Shown here: in pieces, positions 41,341 to 49,246 of the stretch
Layout of the letters: each line of letters opens with the position of its first letter
Numbering within the stretch: position 1 is the stretch's first letter
NCBI RefSeq assembly: GCF_051131705.1
Contig: NZ_CP180316.1
Span: forward strand, 3,596,001 to 3,660,000
Direction of reading: 5' to 3'
Origin: Arthrobacter_M sp030063245
Lineage (GTDB): Bacteria > Actinomycetota > Actinomycetes > Actinomycetales > Micrococcaceae
DNA: 64,000 bases
Notes under the pieces: generated by a model
Database searches by the model: none
Told to the model about the DNA's origin: nothing
Seen by the model: only the letters and a program-made list of their open reading frames with translations
Translations under genes and position numbers: made by a program

Positions 41341-42803
41341 TCAGGTTCCGCAGAAGGTCCGGTAGGCGCCGAAGTTTTCCGGGCGGCGGCCGCGTAGCGC
41401 TCGAGATCTGGGCGCTCGTCGTAGGGGGTAGTCACCGCGTCCAGGAGCCGTTTGAGCGGATCCAGGTCGCCCCCGGTCGCAGAGGCGAGGGCCTCCTCAA
41501 CGAGATGGTTGCGCGGGATGTAGACGGGGTTGACCCGGTCCATCACGTCGGCGTCCGGACCCAAGGCGCGCCAGCGCTCCGCCCAGGCATCGAACGCCGC
41601 CGGTTCGAGGAACAGGCCCCGCGCGGGTTCAGTGTGGCCGCGGACGGCCGTGCCGAGGCTCCGGAAGAATGATGTGTGGTCGACATGGCCCTCCTGAAGC
41701 AAGGTGAGCAGCTCGTGCACCAGCGGCGAGGTCACTTCGTCCCCGAGGCCGTCGCGCAGACCGAGCTTGGTCTTCATACCGGCCGACCAGGCGGCGCTGT
41801 ACTGCCGGCGGAATGCGCCTAGTGACTCCACCGCGAGTGCAGCCGCTTGCTCCTGCTCGTCGTGGAAGAGGGGTAGGAGAGCCTCTGCGAGCCGGGCGAG
41901 GTTCCACTCCGCCATGACCGGCTGGTTGCCGTAGGCGTAGCGTCCGCCCTCGTCGATAGAACTGTAGACCGTGGCCGGGTCGAAGGCCTCCATAAATGCG
42001 CACGGCCCGTAGTCGATGGTCTCGCCCGAGATTGTCATGTTGTCGGTGTTCATGACCCCGTGGACGAAACCCACGAGCATCCACTGCGCCACCAGCGACG
42101 CCTGGGCGGCTATCACCGCCTGGAATAGTGCGAGATAGGGGTGCTCGGCCTCCGCGGCGCCGGCGTGGTGACGGCTGATCGCATGATCGGCGAGGCGGCG
42201 CAGGAGGTTGATGTCGCCCGTGGCCCGGGCGTACTGGAAGCTGCCCACGCGCAGATGGCTGCTCGCGACCCGTGTGAGCACTGCTCCTGGCAGCAGGGTC
42301 TCGCGCCGCACCGAACGCCCGGTCGCCACCACGGCGAGGGATCGTGTCGTGGGTATACCCAAGGCGTGCATCGCCTCACTCACGACGTACTCGCGCAGCA
42401 TCGGACCGACCGCGGCCAGGCCGTCGCCACCGCGAGCGAACGGTGTGCGCCCGGAGCCCTTAAGGTGGACGTCGCGAAGGTGGCCGTCCGCGTCGGCTAT
42501 CTCACCGAGCAGGAGTGCGCGCCCGTCGCCGAGACGGGGGGCGAACCAGCCGAACTGGTGGCCGGCGTAGGCCTGCGCCACCGGAGTCGCGCCACTGGGG
42601 ACCAGGTTACCGATCAGCAAACGTACGCCCCCAGAACTCCGCAGGGAGGCGGCGTCCAGACCCAGCTCGGTGGCCAGCGGCTCGTTGAGCACGAGCAGTC
42701 GCGGGTCCGGACCCTCCTCCGCCCGCCAAGGAAGGGCCATCTCCGCAAACTCCCGAGCAAAGCGACCGTAAAAAGTAACGCTTGATAAGGCTGTGGCACT
42801 CAT
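41259..42803 (-). CDS. selO: protein adenylyltransferase SelO (YdiU), with 3' frameshift
   Basis: SelO pseudokinase-fold AMPylase: GATPVAQAYAGHQFGWFAPR, LLGEIADADGHLRDVHLKGSG (ATP-binding Lys), LREYVVSEAMHALGIPTTRS, MLVGFVHGVMNTDNMTISGE (Asn/Asp of the metal site) and AFDPATVYSSIDEGGRYAY. The last 27 codons are abnormal. Near 41379 the other frame continues ENFGAYRTFCGT-stop (ending 41341), the usual actinobacterial C-terminus with its cysteine, so one G seems lost. The encoded tail instead runs to 41259. Catalytic core intact, so activity may survive. Confidence 0.9.
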   Translation of the reverse strand: MSATALSSVTFYGRFAREFAEMALPWRAEEGPDPRLLVLNEPLATELGLDAASLRSSGGVRLLIGNLVPSGATPVAQAYAGHQFGWFAPRLGDGRALLLGEIADADGHLRDVHLKGSGRTPFARGGDGLAAVGPMLREYVVSEAMHALGIPTTRSLAVVATGRSVRRETLLPGAVLTRVASSHLRVGSFQYARATGDINLLRRLADHAISRHHAGAAEAEHPYLALFQAVIAAQASLVAQWMLVGFVHGVMNTDNMTISGETIDYGPCAFMEAFDPATVYSSIDEGGRYAYGNQPVMAEWNLARLAEALLPLFHDEQEQAAALAVESLGAFRRQYSAAWSAGMKTKLGLRDGLGDEVTSPLVHELLTLLQEGHVDHTSFFRSLGTAVRGHTEPARGLFLEPAAFDAWAERWRALGPDADVMDRVNPVYIPRNHLVEEALASATGGDLDPLKRLLDAVTTPYDERPDLERYAAAARKTSAPTGPSAEPEPGFELNRHATMPSGLPTLIYRRMCIQ

Positions 42804-43022
42804 CCATCAAGAATACCTGCGACACCGTGACCGGTGTCACCTTCCGAAGTCCCCAGCGCCGGACTCCTTGGCCTTGGGGACCGAGATGAGTCGACATAAA
42901 CACCGAGCACCATCCGAACGCCGATAACAGCGCATATATCTACGAGAAGTCGCCTCTAAGCTGGTCGCTGCCGCCGAACCGTTTAGCGGCCTCCCCATGA
43001 GGTGCTGCCGGTCGCCAAGGAA

Positions 43023-43330
43023 CGGCTCTGCTGGGGCTGGGCAACCCGGTAGGCTTGTTTTTGCTGTACGCAGTTTATGGTCTGAGCTTCAATGTGTTCG
43101 TCTACACGGCGTTCATCAAGTCCATTCCGGCCGAGCTGGAAGAGGCGGCGATCATGGACGGCGCCAGCGTCTGGACCACGTTCCGACAAGTCATCTTCCC
43201 GCTGCTCACGCCGATGAACGCCACGGTAGGCATTCTCACGTGCATGTGAGCCTGGAACGATTTCCTCCTGCCGCGTGTCCTAATCGCCCAACGCTGGGTT
43301 ATCTCCGGCGTCATGAGAGGATCCATCAAA
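43023..43330 (+). pseudogene. fragment of an ABC sugar permease
   Basis: Reads GLGNPVGLFLLYAVYGLSFN, the EAA loop KSIPAELEEAAIMDGASVWT, then VIFPLLTPMNATVGILTCM and a TGA at 43247-43249, followed in frame by AWNDFLLPRVLI. These are the last two helices of a MalG-type permease; the N-terminal half is missing and relatives have an unbroken sequence at the TGA. It lies directly before the alpha-glucosidase, so a deletion probably removed an upstream importer. Confidence 0.8.
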
Positions 43331-43332
43331 TA

Positions 43333-45021
43333 ATGAGCATCGAAACTCCTGCCCTGCATCCGGACGCCAATTGGTGGCGGCAGGCGGCGGTTTACCAGAT
43401 CTATCCGCGCAGTTTCGCCGACGCCAACCGGGACGGCCTCGGCGATCTGCCCGGCGTGACCTCCCGCATGGGGTACCTCTCGGAGCTGGGCATCGACGCC
43501 ATTTGGCTGAGCCCGTTCTACCCGTCGGCGCTGGCTGACGGCGGATATGACGTGGACGACCACCGCAACGTGGACCCGCGGCTGGGCAGCCTTGCGGACT
43601 TTGACGCCATGGTGGCGTCCGCGCATGCCGCCGATATCCGCATCATCGTGGACATCGTGCCCAATCACAGCTCCAACCGGCATGTCTGGTTCCAGGAGGC
43701 CCTCGCGTCCGCGCCCGGGTCTGCCGCGCGGGCGCGCTATCACTTCCTTGACGGGTTGGGGGACGACGGCGCCCGGCCGCCTTCCGATTGGCCGTCCCAC
43801 TTTGGCGGGGGTGCCTGGACCCGGGTGGTGGAACAGGCCGGCCCCAATGCGGGTAAACCGGGGCAGTGGTATCTGCACCTGTTCGCCCCGGAGCAGCCGG
43901 ACTTCAATTGGGATCACCCCGAGGTGCGTGCGGACTTCCACACCACGCTGCGCTTCTGGGCCGACCGCGGCGTGGATGGGTTCCGGGTAGATGTGGCCCA
44001 CGCCCTGGTCAAGGACATGTCGTTGCCGCTGCGGTCGAAACCGGCGCTGGCAGTCCTGGTGGATGACGGCACCGACCCGCTCTTCGACCGTGATGCGGTC
44101 CATGAAGTGTTTGCAGGCTGGCGGGCGGTCCTGAATGAATACAATCCGCCGCGCACAGCCGTGGCCGAGGCGTGGGTGCCGTTCACCGACCGGCGGCTCA
44201 AATATGCCCAGCCCACCGGGCTGGGCCAGGCGTTCAACTTTGACCTGCTGCAGGCCCCGTTCGTCGCCGCCGAATTCCGTGCCATCGTGCAGAAATGCCT
44301 GGCGGAGGCGGCAGGTTCCGGCGCGTCCTCCACTTGGGTGTTCTCCAACCATGACGTGATCCGGCACCCGTCCCGCTACGCCCTGCCCGACGGCAGCACG
44401 GAGGACGACCTGGAAGCCTGGCTGCTGGCCGACGGCGAGGCACCTGCTGCCGATTTGGCTCGTGGCCTGCGCCGGGCGCGCGCTGCCACGCTGTTCATGC
44501 TTGGGCTGCCAGGTTCCGCCTACCTGTACCAGGGTGAGGAATTGGGCCTGTTCGAGGTGGCCGACCTGCCGCAGGCCTCCCTGCAGGACCCCACCTGGTT
44601 CCGGACAAAGCACAAGGTGAAGGGCCGCGACGGCTGCCGGGTCCCGCTGCCGTGGGATGCCACTGCTGAGAACTTCGGGTTTGGCGGCACCCCGTGGCTG
44701 CCCCAACCCGCCTGGTTCGCGGACAATGCCGTCACTGTCCAGGACGGCGTGGCCGGGTCCACCCTGGAGTTGTACCGTGTCGCGCTGCGCTGGCGCCGCA
44801 AACTGCAATGCGACGAGTCGTTGGCATGGCTTTCCGCGCCCCGCGATACGTTGACGCATTACCGCCGCCCCAACGGCTGGGAGGTGCTCACCAACTTCGG
44901 CGACGCTCCCACACCGTTGCCTGCCGGCGTCGACTCCGCCACGGTGGTGCTCAGCAGCGGCGCCCCGTGGGCTGCCGGCGCCTGCATCCCGGCCGAAACC
45001 ACTCTCTGGCTGGCCCCGTAA
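43333..45021 (+). CDS. alpha-glucosidase, GH13 (oligo-1,6/alpha-1,4-glucosidase type)
   Basis: The 562-aa TIM-barrel enzyme starts WWRQAAVYQIYPRSFADANR. Conserved regions: IVDIVPNHSSNRHVWF (I), VDGFRVDVAHAL with the nucleophile Asp (II), TAVAEAWVPFTDRR with the acid/base Glu (III), and VFSNHDVIRHPSRY with the transition-state Asp (IV). SAYLYQGEELGLFEV is also typical. Probably cytosolic, releasing glucose from imported maltose or isomaltose. Preceded by the permease fragment, so its importer appears lost or lies elsewhere. Confidence 0.95.
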   Translation: MSIETPALHPDANWWRQAAVYQIYPRSFADANRDGLGDLPGVTSRMGYLSELGIDAIWLSPFYPSALADGGYDVDDHRNVDPRLGSLADFDAMVASAHAADIRIIVDIVPNHSSNRHVWFQEALASAPGSAARARYHFLDGLGDDGARPPSDWPSHFGGGAWTRVVEQAGPNAGKPGQWYLHLFAPEQPDFNWDHPEVRADFHTTLRFWADRGVDGFRVDVAHALVKDMSLPLRSKPALAVLVDDGTDPLFDRDAVHEVFAGWRAVLNEYNPPRTAVAEAWVPFTDRRLKYAQPTGLGQAFNFDLLQAPFVAAEFRAIVQKCLAEAAGSGASSTWVFSNHDVIRHPSRYALPDGSTEDDLEAWLLADGEAPAADLARGLRRARAATLFMLGLPGSAYLYQGEELGLFEVADLPQASLQDPTWFRTKHKVKGRDGCRVPLPWDATAENFGFGGTPWLPQPAWFADNAVTVQDGVAGSTLELYRVALRWRRKLQCDESLAWLSAPRDTLTHYRRPNGWEVLTNFGDAPTPLPAGVDSATVVLSSGAPWAAGACIPAETTLWLAP

Positions 45022-45060
45022 CCCGGTTTCGACGGGTCCACTCCCTGGACGCAGATAAGT

Positions 45061-45091
45061 CTGCGCCCGTTCCCTGCGGGAACGGGCGCAG
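45061..45091. terminator. bidirectional hairpin terminator
   Basis: Perfect 14-bp stem CTGCGCCCGTTCCC with a 3-base loop, between the convergent alpha-glucosidase and inositol-3-phosphate synthase genes; placed 40 bases and 16 bases from their stops. Confidence 0.85.
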
Positions 45092-45106
45092 CACGATCAC
45101 GAACGA

Positions 45107-46192
45107 CTAACGGTCCACGTCTCCGCGGATAAAGGCCTCGACCTTTTCGTGGGCGAGGTCATCGGCATACTGCTCCGGCGGGGACTTCATGAAGTAGCTG
45201 GAGGCGGAGAGGAGGGGCCCGCCGATGCCCCTGTCCAGGGCAATCTTGGCGGCCCGGATGGCGTCAATGATCACACCGGCCGAGTTCGGTGAATCCCAGA
45301 CCTCAAGCTTGTATTCCAGCGACACCGGTGCATCCCCGAAGTTGCGGCCTTCGAGCCGGACGAAGGCCCATTTGCGGTCATCGAGCCACGCCACGTAGTC
45401 GCTCGGGCCGATGTGCACGTCGTCTGCCGCCAGTACGGCGGAGGTGTTGGACGTGACGGCCTGCGTTTTGGAGATCTTCTTGGATTCCAGCCGGTCGCGC
45501 TCCAGCATGTTCTTGAAGTCCATGTTTCCGCCCACGTTGAGCTGGTACGTCCGGTCCAGCACCACACCGCGGTCCTCGAACAGTTTTGCCATCACACGGT
45601 GAGTGATGGTGGCGCCGATCTGGCTCTTGATGTCGTCACCGACGATGGGCACCCCGGCCGCGGTGAACTTGTCTGCCCATTCCTTTGTTCCGGCGATGAA
45701 GACGGGCAGCGCATTGACAAAGGCCACGCCGGCATCAATGGCGCACTGTGCGTAGTGTTTGGCGGCGGCGTCGGAACCGACGGGCAGGTAGCAAACCAGG
45801 ACATCGGCCTGCACCTCGTGCAAAACCGCGACCACGTCGACGGCTTCCTCATCGGATTCCACGATCGTCTCGCGGTAGTACTTTCCAAGCCCGTCCAGCG
45901 TCGGTCCGCGGCGCACCGGCACGTCCAAGTTGGGCACATCGGCGAGCTTGATGGTGTTGTTTTCGCTCGCGCCGATGGCCTCGGAAAGGTCCAGTCCCAC
46001 CTTTTTTGAATCGACATCGAAAGCGGCCACAAAGTGCACGTCATTGACGTGATACGGGCCGAACTCCACATGCATCAGACCGGGCACAGCGGCGGCGGGG
46101 TCCGCGTGCTGGTAATACTGCACGCCCTGCACCAGTGACGAGGCGCAGTTTCCGACTCCGACAATGGCTACCCGAATTGGATGAGAAGACAC
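45107..46192 (-). CDS. ino1: inositol-3-phosphate synthase
   Basis: Converts glucose-6-phosphate to 1L-myo-inositol-3-phosphate for mycothiol and inositol lipids. The 361-aa actinobacterial form has IRVAIVGVGNCASSLVQGVQ (NAD loop), FVAAFDVDSKKVGLDLSE and ADVLVCYLPVGSDAAAKHYA. GDDIKSQIGATITHRVMAKL (active-site Lys) and LNVGGNMDFKNMLERDRLESKK complete the pattern. A clear AAGGAG precedes the ATG. The upstream region carries repeats that may be an operator. Links functionally to mshA. Confidence 0.95.
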   Translation of the reverse strand: MSSHPIRVAIVGVGNCASSLVQGVQYYQHADPAAAVPGLMHVEFGPYHVNDVHFVAAFDVDSKKVGLDLSEAIGASENNTIKLADVPNLDVPVRRGPTLDGLGKYYRETIVESDEEAVDVVAVLHEVQADVLVCYLPVGSDAAAKHYAQCAIDAGVAFVNALPVFIAGTKEWADKFTAAGVPIVGDDIKSQIGATITHRVMAKLFEDRGVVLDRTYQLNVGGNMDFKNMLERDRLESKKISKTQAVTSNTSAVLAADDVHIGPSDYVAWLDDRKWAFVRLEGRNFGDAPVSLEYKLEVWDSPNSAGVIIDAIRAAKIALDRGIGGPLLSASSYFMKSPPEQYADDLAHEKVEAFIRGDVDR

Positions 46193-46210
46193 GGAACTCC
46201 TTATTAATTT

Positions 46211-46350
46211 TGCAATTCATATTCTGCAATTCAATGGTGCAACAGACCTGGCCCGCTGCGGCCGCAGCTGTTGGCGGGGCAAGGCGGGGCGGCGTCCAGA
46301 GGCGCCTGATCATTATATTCCAACAGGGAACCGGCTGAAGTTGTTCCCTG
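46211..46350 (-). promoter_or_regulatory. regulatory region upstream of ino1
   Basis: TGCAATTCA is repeated at 46211-46219 and 46225-46233 (14-bp period). Further up, a consensus TATAAT on the minus strand lies at 46312-46317, and an inverted repeat CAGGGAAC / GTTCCCTG (46324-46331, 46343-46350, 11-base spacer) lies where the -35 should be. The palindrome could be a repressor site; ino1 is repressor-controlled by inositol in other actinobacteria, but those sites are not known to match this one. Confidence 0.5.
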
Positions 46351-46396
46351 TCCTGATAAACACCCCCGGGCGGGCATCCTAAAACGTGAGGCTGGC

Positions 46397-47434
46397 TTAC
46401 CGCTGGGCCCACAGGTTGATGGCGGACTCGACGGCGAACTCGTCAATGGCAGTTAACTCATCCGTGCTGAATTGCAGGTTCTGCACGGCGGCCAGATTGT
46501 TTTCCAGCTGCCGAACGCTCGAAGCGCCGACCAGTGCCGACGTGACGGGCGACCCCTTGGGCTGGTCCCGCAGAACCCAGGCGATCGCCATCTGCGCCAG
46601 CGACTGGCCCCGTCCGCCGGCGATCCTGTTGAGCTCCCGCACGCGCGTCATCTTGTCTTCGGTGAGGGCCTCCCCGGACAGAAAACGCTCCTTCGCGGCC
46701 CGGGAGTCGGCCGGAATCCCGTCGAGGTAGCGGTCCGTGAGCATGCCCTGGGCCAGCGGCGAGAAGGCGATCGAGCCGGCGCCGACCTGGTCCAATGCCT
46801 CGTACAGGTTCGGGGTCCCGTCTTCGGTCCAGCGGTTGAGCAGAGAATAGGAGGGCTGGTGGATCAGCAGCGGGGTGCCCAGATCCTTGAGGATCCGGGC
46901 CGCTTCCAGGGTCTGCTCAGGCGTATAGGAGGAGATACCCGCGTACAGGGCCTTACCGGAGCGCACCGCGGTGTCCAGCGCGCCCATGGTTTCCTCCATC
47001 GGGGTGTCGGGGTCCGGCCGGTGGCTGTAGAAGATGTCCACGTAGTCAAGGCTCATCCGCTGCAACGACGCGTCAAGGCTGGAGAGCAGGTACTTCCGGG
47101 ATCCCCATTCGCCGTACGGCCCCGGCCACATGTAGTAGCCGGCCTTGGTCGAGATGACCAGCTCATCGCGGTACGGCGTGAAGTCATCCGCCAGGTGCCG
47201 GCCGAAGTTGGTCTCCGCGGATCCGTCCGGCGGCCCGTAATTGTTGGCCAGGTCGAAGTGTGTGACGCCCAGATCGAAGGCACGGCGCAGGATGGCCCGC
47301 TGCTCCTGAAAGCCCTTGTCATCGCCGAAGTTGTGCCACAGTCCCAGGGAGATGGCGGGCAGCTTCAGCCCGCTCTTCCCCACGCGGCGGTACGGCATCC
47401 ATCCATAACGATCTTCGGCAGCGGAATAGGTCAT
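46397..47434 (-). CDS. aldo/keto reductase (YghZ/Kv-beta type)
   Basis: The 345-aa TIM-barrel NADPH oxidoreductase starts YRRVGKSGLKLPAISLGLWH and has the catalytic Asp/Tyr in THFDLANNYGPPDGSAE. STKAGYYMWPGPYGEWGSRK and SLDYVDIFYSHRPDPDTPME (catalytic His) follow, then GASSVRQLENNL for NADP. Resembles glyceraldehyde-3-phosphate/methylglyoxal reductases of the YghZ group. The start overlaps the treZ stop (ATGA), so it is co-translated with the trehalose genes, though no role in that pathway is known. Confidence 0.9.
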   Translation of the reverse strand: MTYSAAEDRYGWMPYRRVGKSGLKLPAISLGLWHNFGDDKGFQEQRAILRRAFDLGVTHFDLANNYGPPDGSAETNFGRHLADDFTPYRDELVISTKAGYYMWPGPYGEWGSRKYLLSSLDASLQRMSLDYVDIFYSHRPDPDTPMEETMGALDTAVRSGKALYAGISSYTPEQTLEAARILKDLGTPLLIHQPSYSLLNRWTEDGTPNLYEALDQVGAGSIAFSPLAQGMLTDRYLDGIPADSRAAKERFLSGEALTEDKMTRVRELNRIAGGRGQSLAQMAIAWVLRDQPKGSPVTSALVGASSVRQLENNLAAVQNLQFSTDELTAIDEFAVESAINLWAQR

Positions 47435-49224
47435 GCCTTCATCATGCCACCAACCCTGCGGAAGACCACGGCGCTGCGGCCCGGCAGTTCCAGCTGCCCG
47501 GCGGAGAGCACCGCGCCGTCCCGGGTGCTGAAGAGAATCTGCGCAACGCCGGCAGAGTTCGGAATGGCGCACGGTTCGTCGGCGAGGTTCACCGCGACGC
47601 TCACCGCCTCCGGACCGCTGCCGCGGTGTATCAGCAGCCACCGGTCCGCCTCGCTGAAGTCCACCCGCGTTGCGCCCGGCGTCGGGTCGGTCAGGGCCGG
47701 AGTGCTTCGGCGCAGGGCGATCAGCTGCCGGTACTGCTCCAGCAGGTATGCGTGCGCGCCGCCGGCGGCCTCGTCCCAGTCGAGCTTGGAGCGGGCAAAC
47801 GTCTGCGGGTCCTGCGGGTCCGGCACCGCGGCCGGATCCCATCCCATCCGCTCAAATTCGCGGATCCGGCCTTCCGCCGTCGCCTTTCCCAGCTCCGCTT
47901 CCGGGTGCGAGGTGAAGAACTGCCACGGCGTCCCGGCCCCGTACTCCTCGCCCATGAAAAGCATCGGGGTGAAGGGGGAGGCCAGATTCAGCACCGCTGC
48001 CACGGCCAGCAGGTCAAAGCCGACGGCGGCGCCGAGCCGGTCTCCGATGGCGCGGTTGCCGATCTGGTCGTGGTTTTGAATGCAGACCACCAGCTGCCAG
48101 GGTGCGGCGGCCCGCGGGTCAACCACCCTGCCGTGGTGCCGGCCCCGGAAGCTTGAGTACGTGCCGTCGTGGAAGAACCCGTTGGCGAGAACCTTGGCCA
48201 ACGCCCCGACGGAGGCAAAATCCGCGTAGTAGCCATCGGTTTCACCGGTGATGTTCACATGCACGGCGTGGTGGAAGTCGTCGCTCCACTGCCCGGTCAG
48301 CCCGTCGCCATGGGCCGCGCGGGGGTAAATCAGGCGGGGGTCATTGAGATCGGATTCCGCGATCAGGGACAGCGGCCGGCTGAGCGCCACGGATGCCGCG
48401 TCGGCGCGCACGGCCAGTTCCTCCAGAATGTGCACCGCCCGACTGTCCTGGAGCGCGTGCACCGCATCCAGCCGCAGCCCGTCCACATGATAGTCACGGA
48501 ACCACATCAGCATGTTTTCCACGATGTACCGGCGCACCTCATCGGAGCCCGGCTCGTCGAGGTTCACGGTGTCTCCCCAGGTGTTGGAGGAGCCTTGCGC
48601 CAGGTACGGGCCGAACCGCGGAAGATAATTGCCGCTGGGCCCCAGATGGTTATAGACCACGTCTTGGATCACGCCCAGCCCGCGCCGGTGGCAGGCATCG
48701 ACGAACCGCTGGTAGGCCTCCGGCCCGCCGTAGACTTCGTGCACCGCGTACCACAGCACGCCGTCGTATCCCCAGTTGTGCGTGCCATTGAACGCATTGA
48801 CCGGCAGCAGCTCGACGAAGTCCACACCCAGGTCGACCAGATAATCCAGTTTGGCGATGGCGGCATCGAGCGTGCCCTCCGGCGTGAACGTGCCGATGTG
48901 CAGTTCGTAGATCACCCCGCCGGCCAGCGGACGCCCGGTCCACGCGCCGTCGCCCCACAGGTAGCCTCCGGCGTCGAAGGTCCGGGACAGCTCGTGCACG
49001 CCGCCCGGCTGGCGCCGCGAGCGCGGATCCGGCAGCGGCGTGTCCTCGCCGTTGAGCAGGTAGCCGTAATCCACGTCGGCACCGCGGGGCGCGCCGGCAG
49101 CGGCCCACCAGCCGTCCGCGCTGCGCGTCATCGGCAGCCGCTGGCCCTCGGCCAGCAGGGTGACGGATTCGGCATCGGGTGCCCAAAGATCAAAACGCGT
49201 GCTGGCGGTGTCCCGGTCGATCAT
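47431..49224 (-). CDS. treZ: malto-oligosyltrehalose trehalohydrolase
   Basis: GH13 enzyme that cuts trehalose from maltooligosyl-trehalose made by TreY. The 597-aa product has an N-terminal E-set domain (FDLWAPDAESVTLLAEG), then LVDLGVDFVELLPVNAFNGT, VVYNHLGPSGNYL (region I), VDGLRLDAVHALQD (nucleophile) and LSLIAESDLNDPRL (acid/base Glu). VVCIQNHDQIGNRAIG is region IV, and FMGEEYGAGTPWQFFTSH is typical of TreZ. 22 bases separate it from treY upstream. Confidence 0.95.
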   Translation of the reverse strand: MIDRDTASTRFDLWAPDAESVTLLAEGQRLPMTRSADGWWAAAGAPRGADVDYGYLLNGEDTPLPDPRSRRQPGGVHELSRTFDAGGYLWGDGAWTGRPLAGGVIYELHIGTFTPEGTLDAAIAKLDYLVDLGVDFVELLPVNAFNGTHNWGYDGVLWYAVHEVYGGPEAYQRFVDACHRRGLGVIQDVVYNHLGPSGNYLPRFGPYLAQGSSNTWGDTVNLDEPGSDEVRRYIVENMLMWFRDYHVDGLRLDAVHALQDSRAVHILEELAVRADAASVALSRPLSLIAESDLNDPRLIYPRAAHGDGLTGQWSDDFHHAVHVNITGETDGYYADFASVGALAKVLANGFFHDGTYSSFRGRHHGRVVDPRAAAPWQLVVCIQNHDQIGNRAIGDRLGAAVGFDLLAVAAVLNLASPFTPMLFMGEEYGAGTPWQFFTSHPEAELGKATAEGRIREFERMGWDPAAVPDPQDPQTFARSKLDWDEAAGGAHAYLLEQYRQLIALRRSTPALTDPTPGATRVDFSEADRWLLIHRGSGPEAVSVAVNLADEPCAIPNSAGVAQILFSTRDGAVLSAGQLELPGRSAVVFRRVGGMMKA

Positions 49225-49246
49225 GGTTCTCCTCGGTCGTTGTGGT

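Noticed and set aside
45061..45091. Hairpin considered as a riboswitch for the inositol synthase gene
   Set aside because: It lies at the 3' end of that gene, not upstream; simple intrinsic terminator geometry.
46472..48079. 535-codon + frame over aldo/keto reductase and treZ
   Set aside because: Antisense shadow; both minus-strand proteins are clearly recognised.
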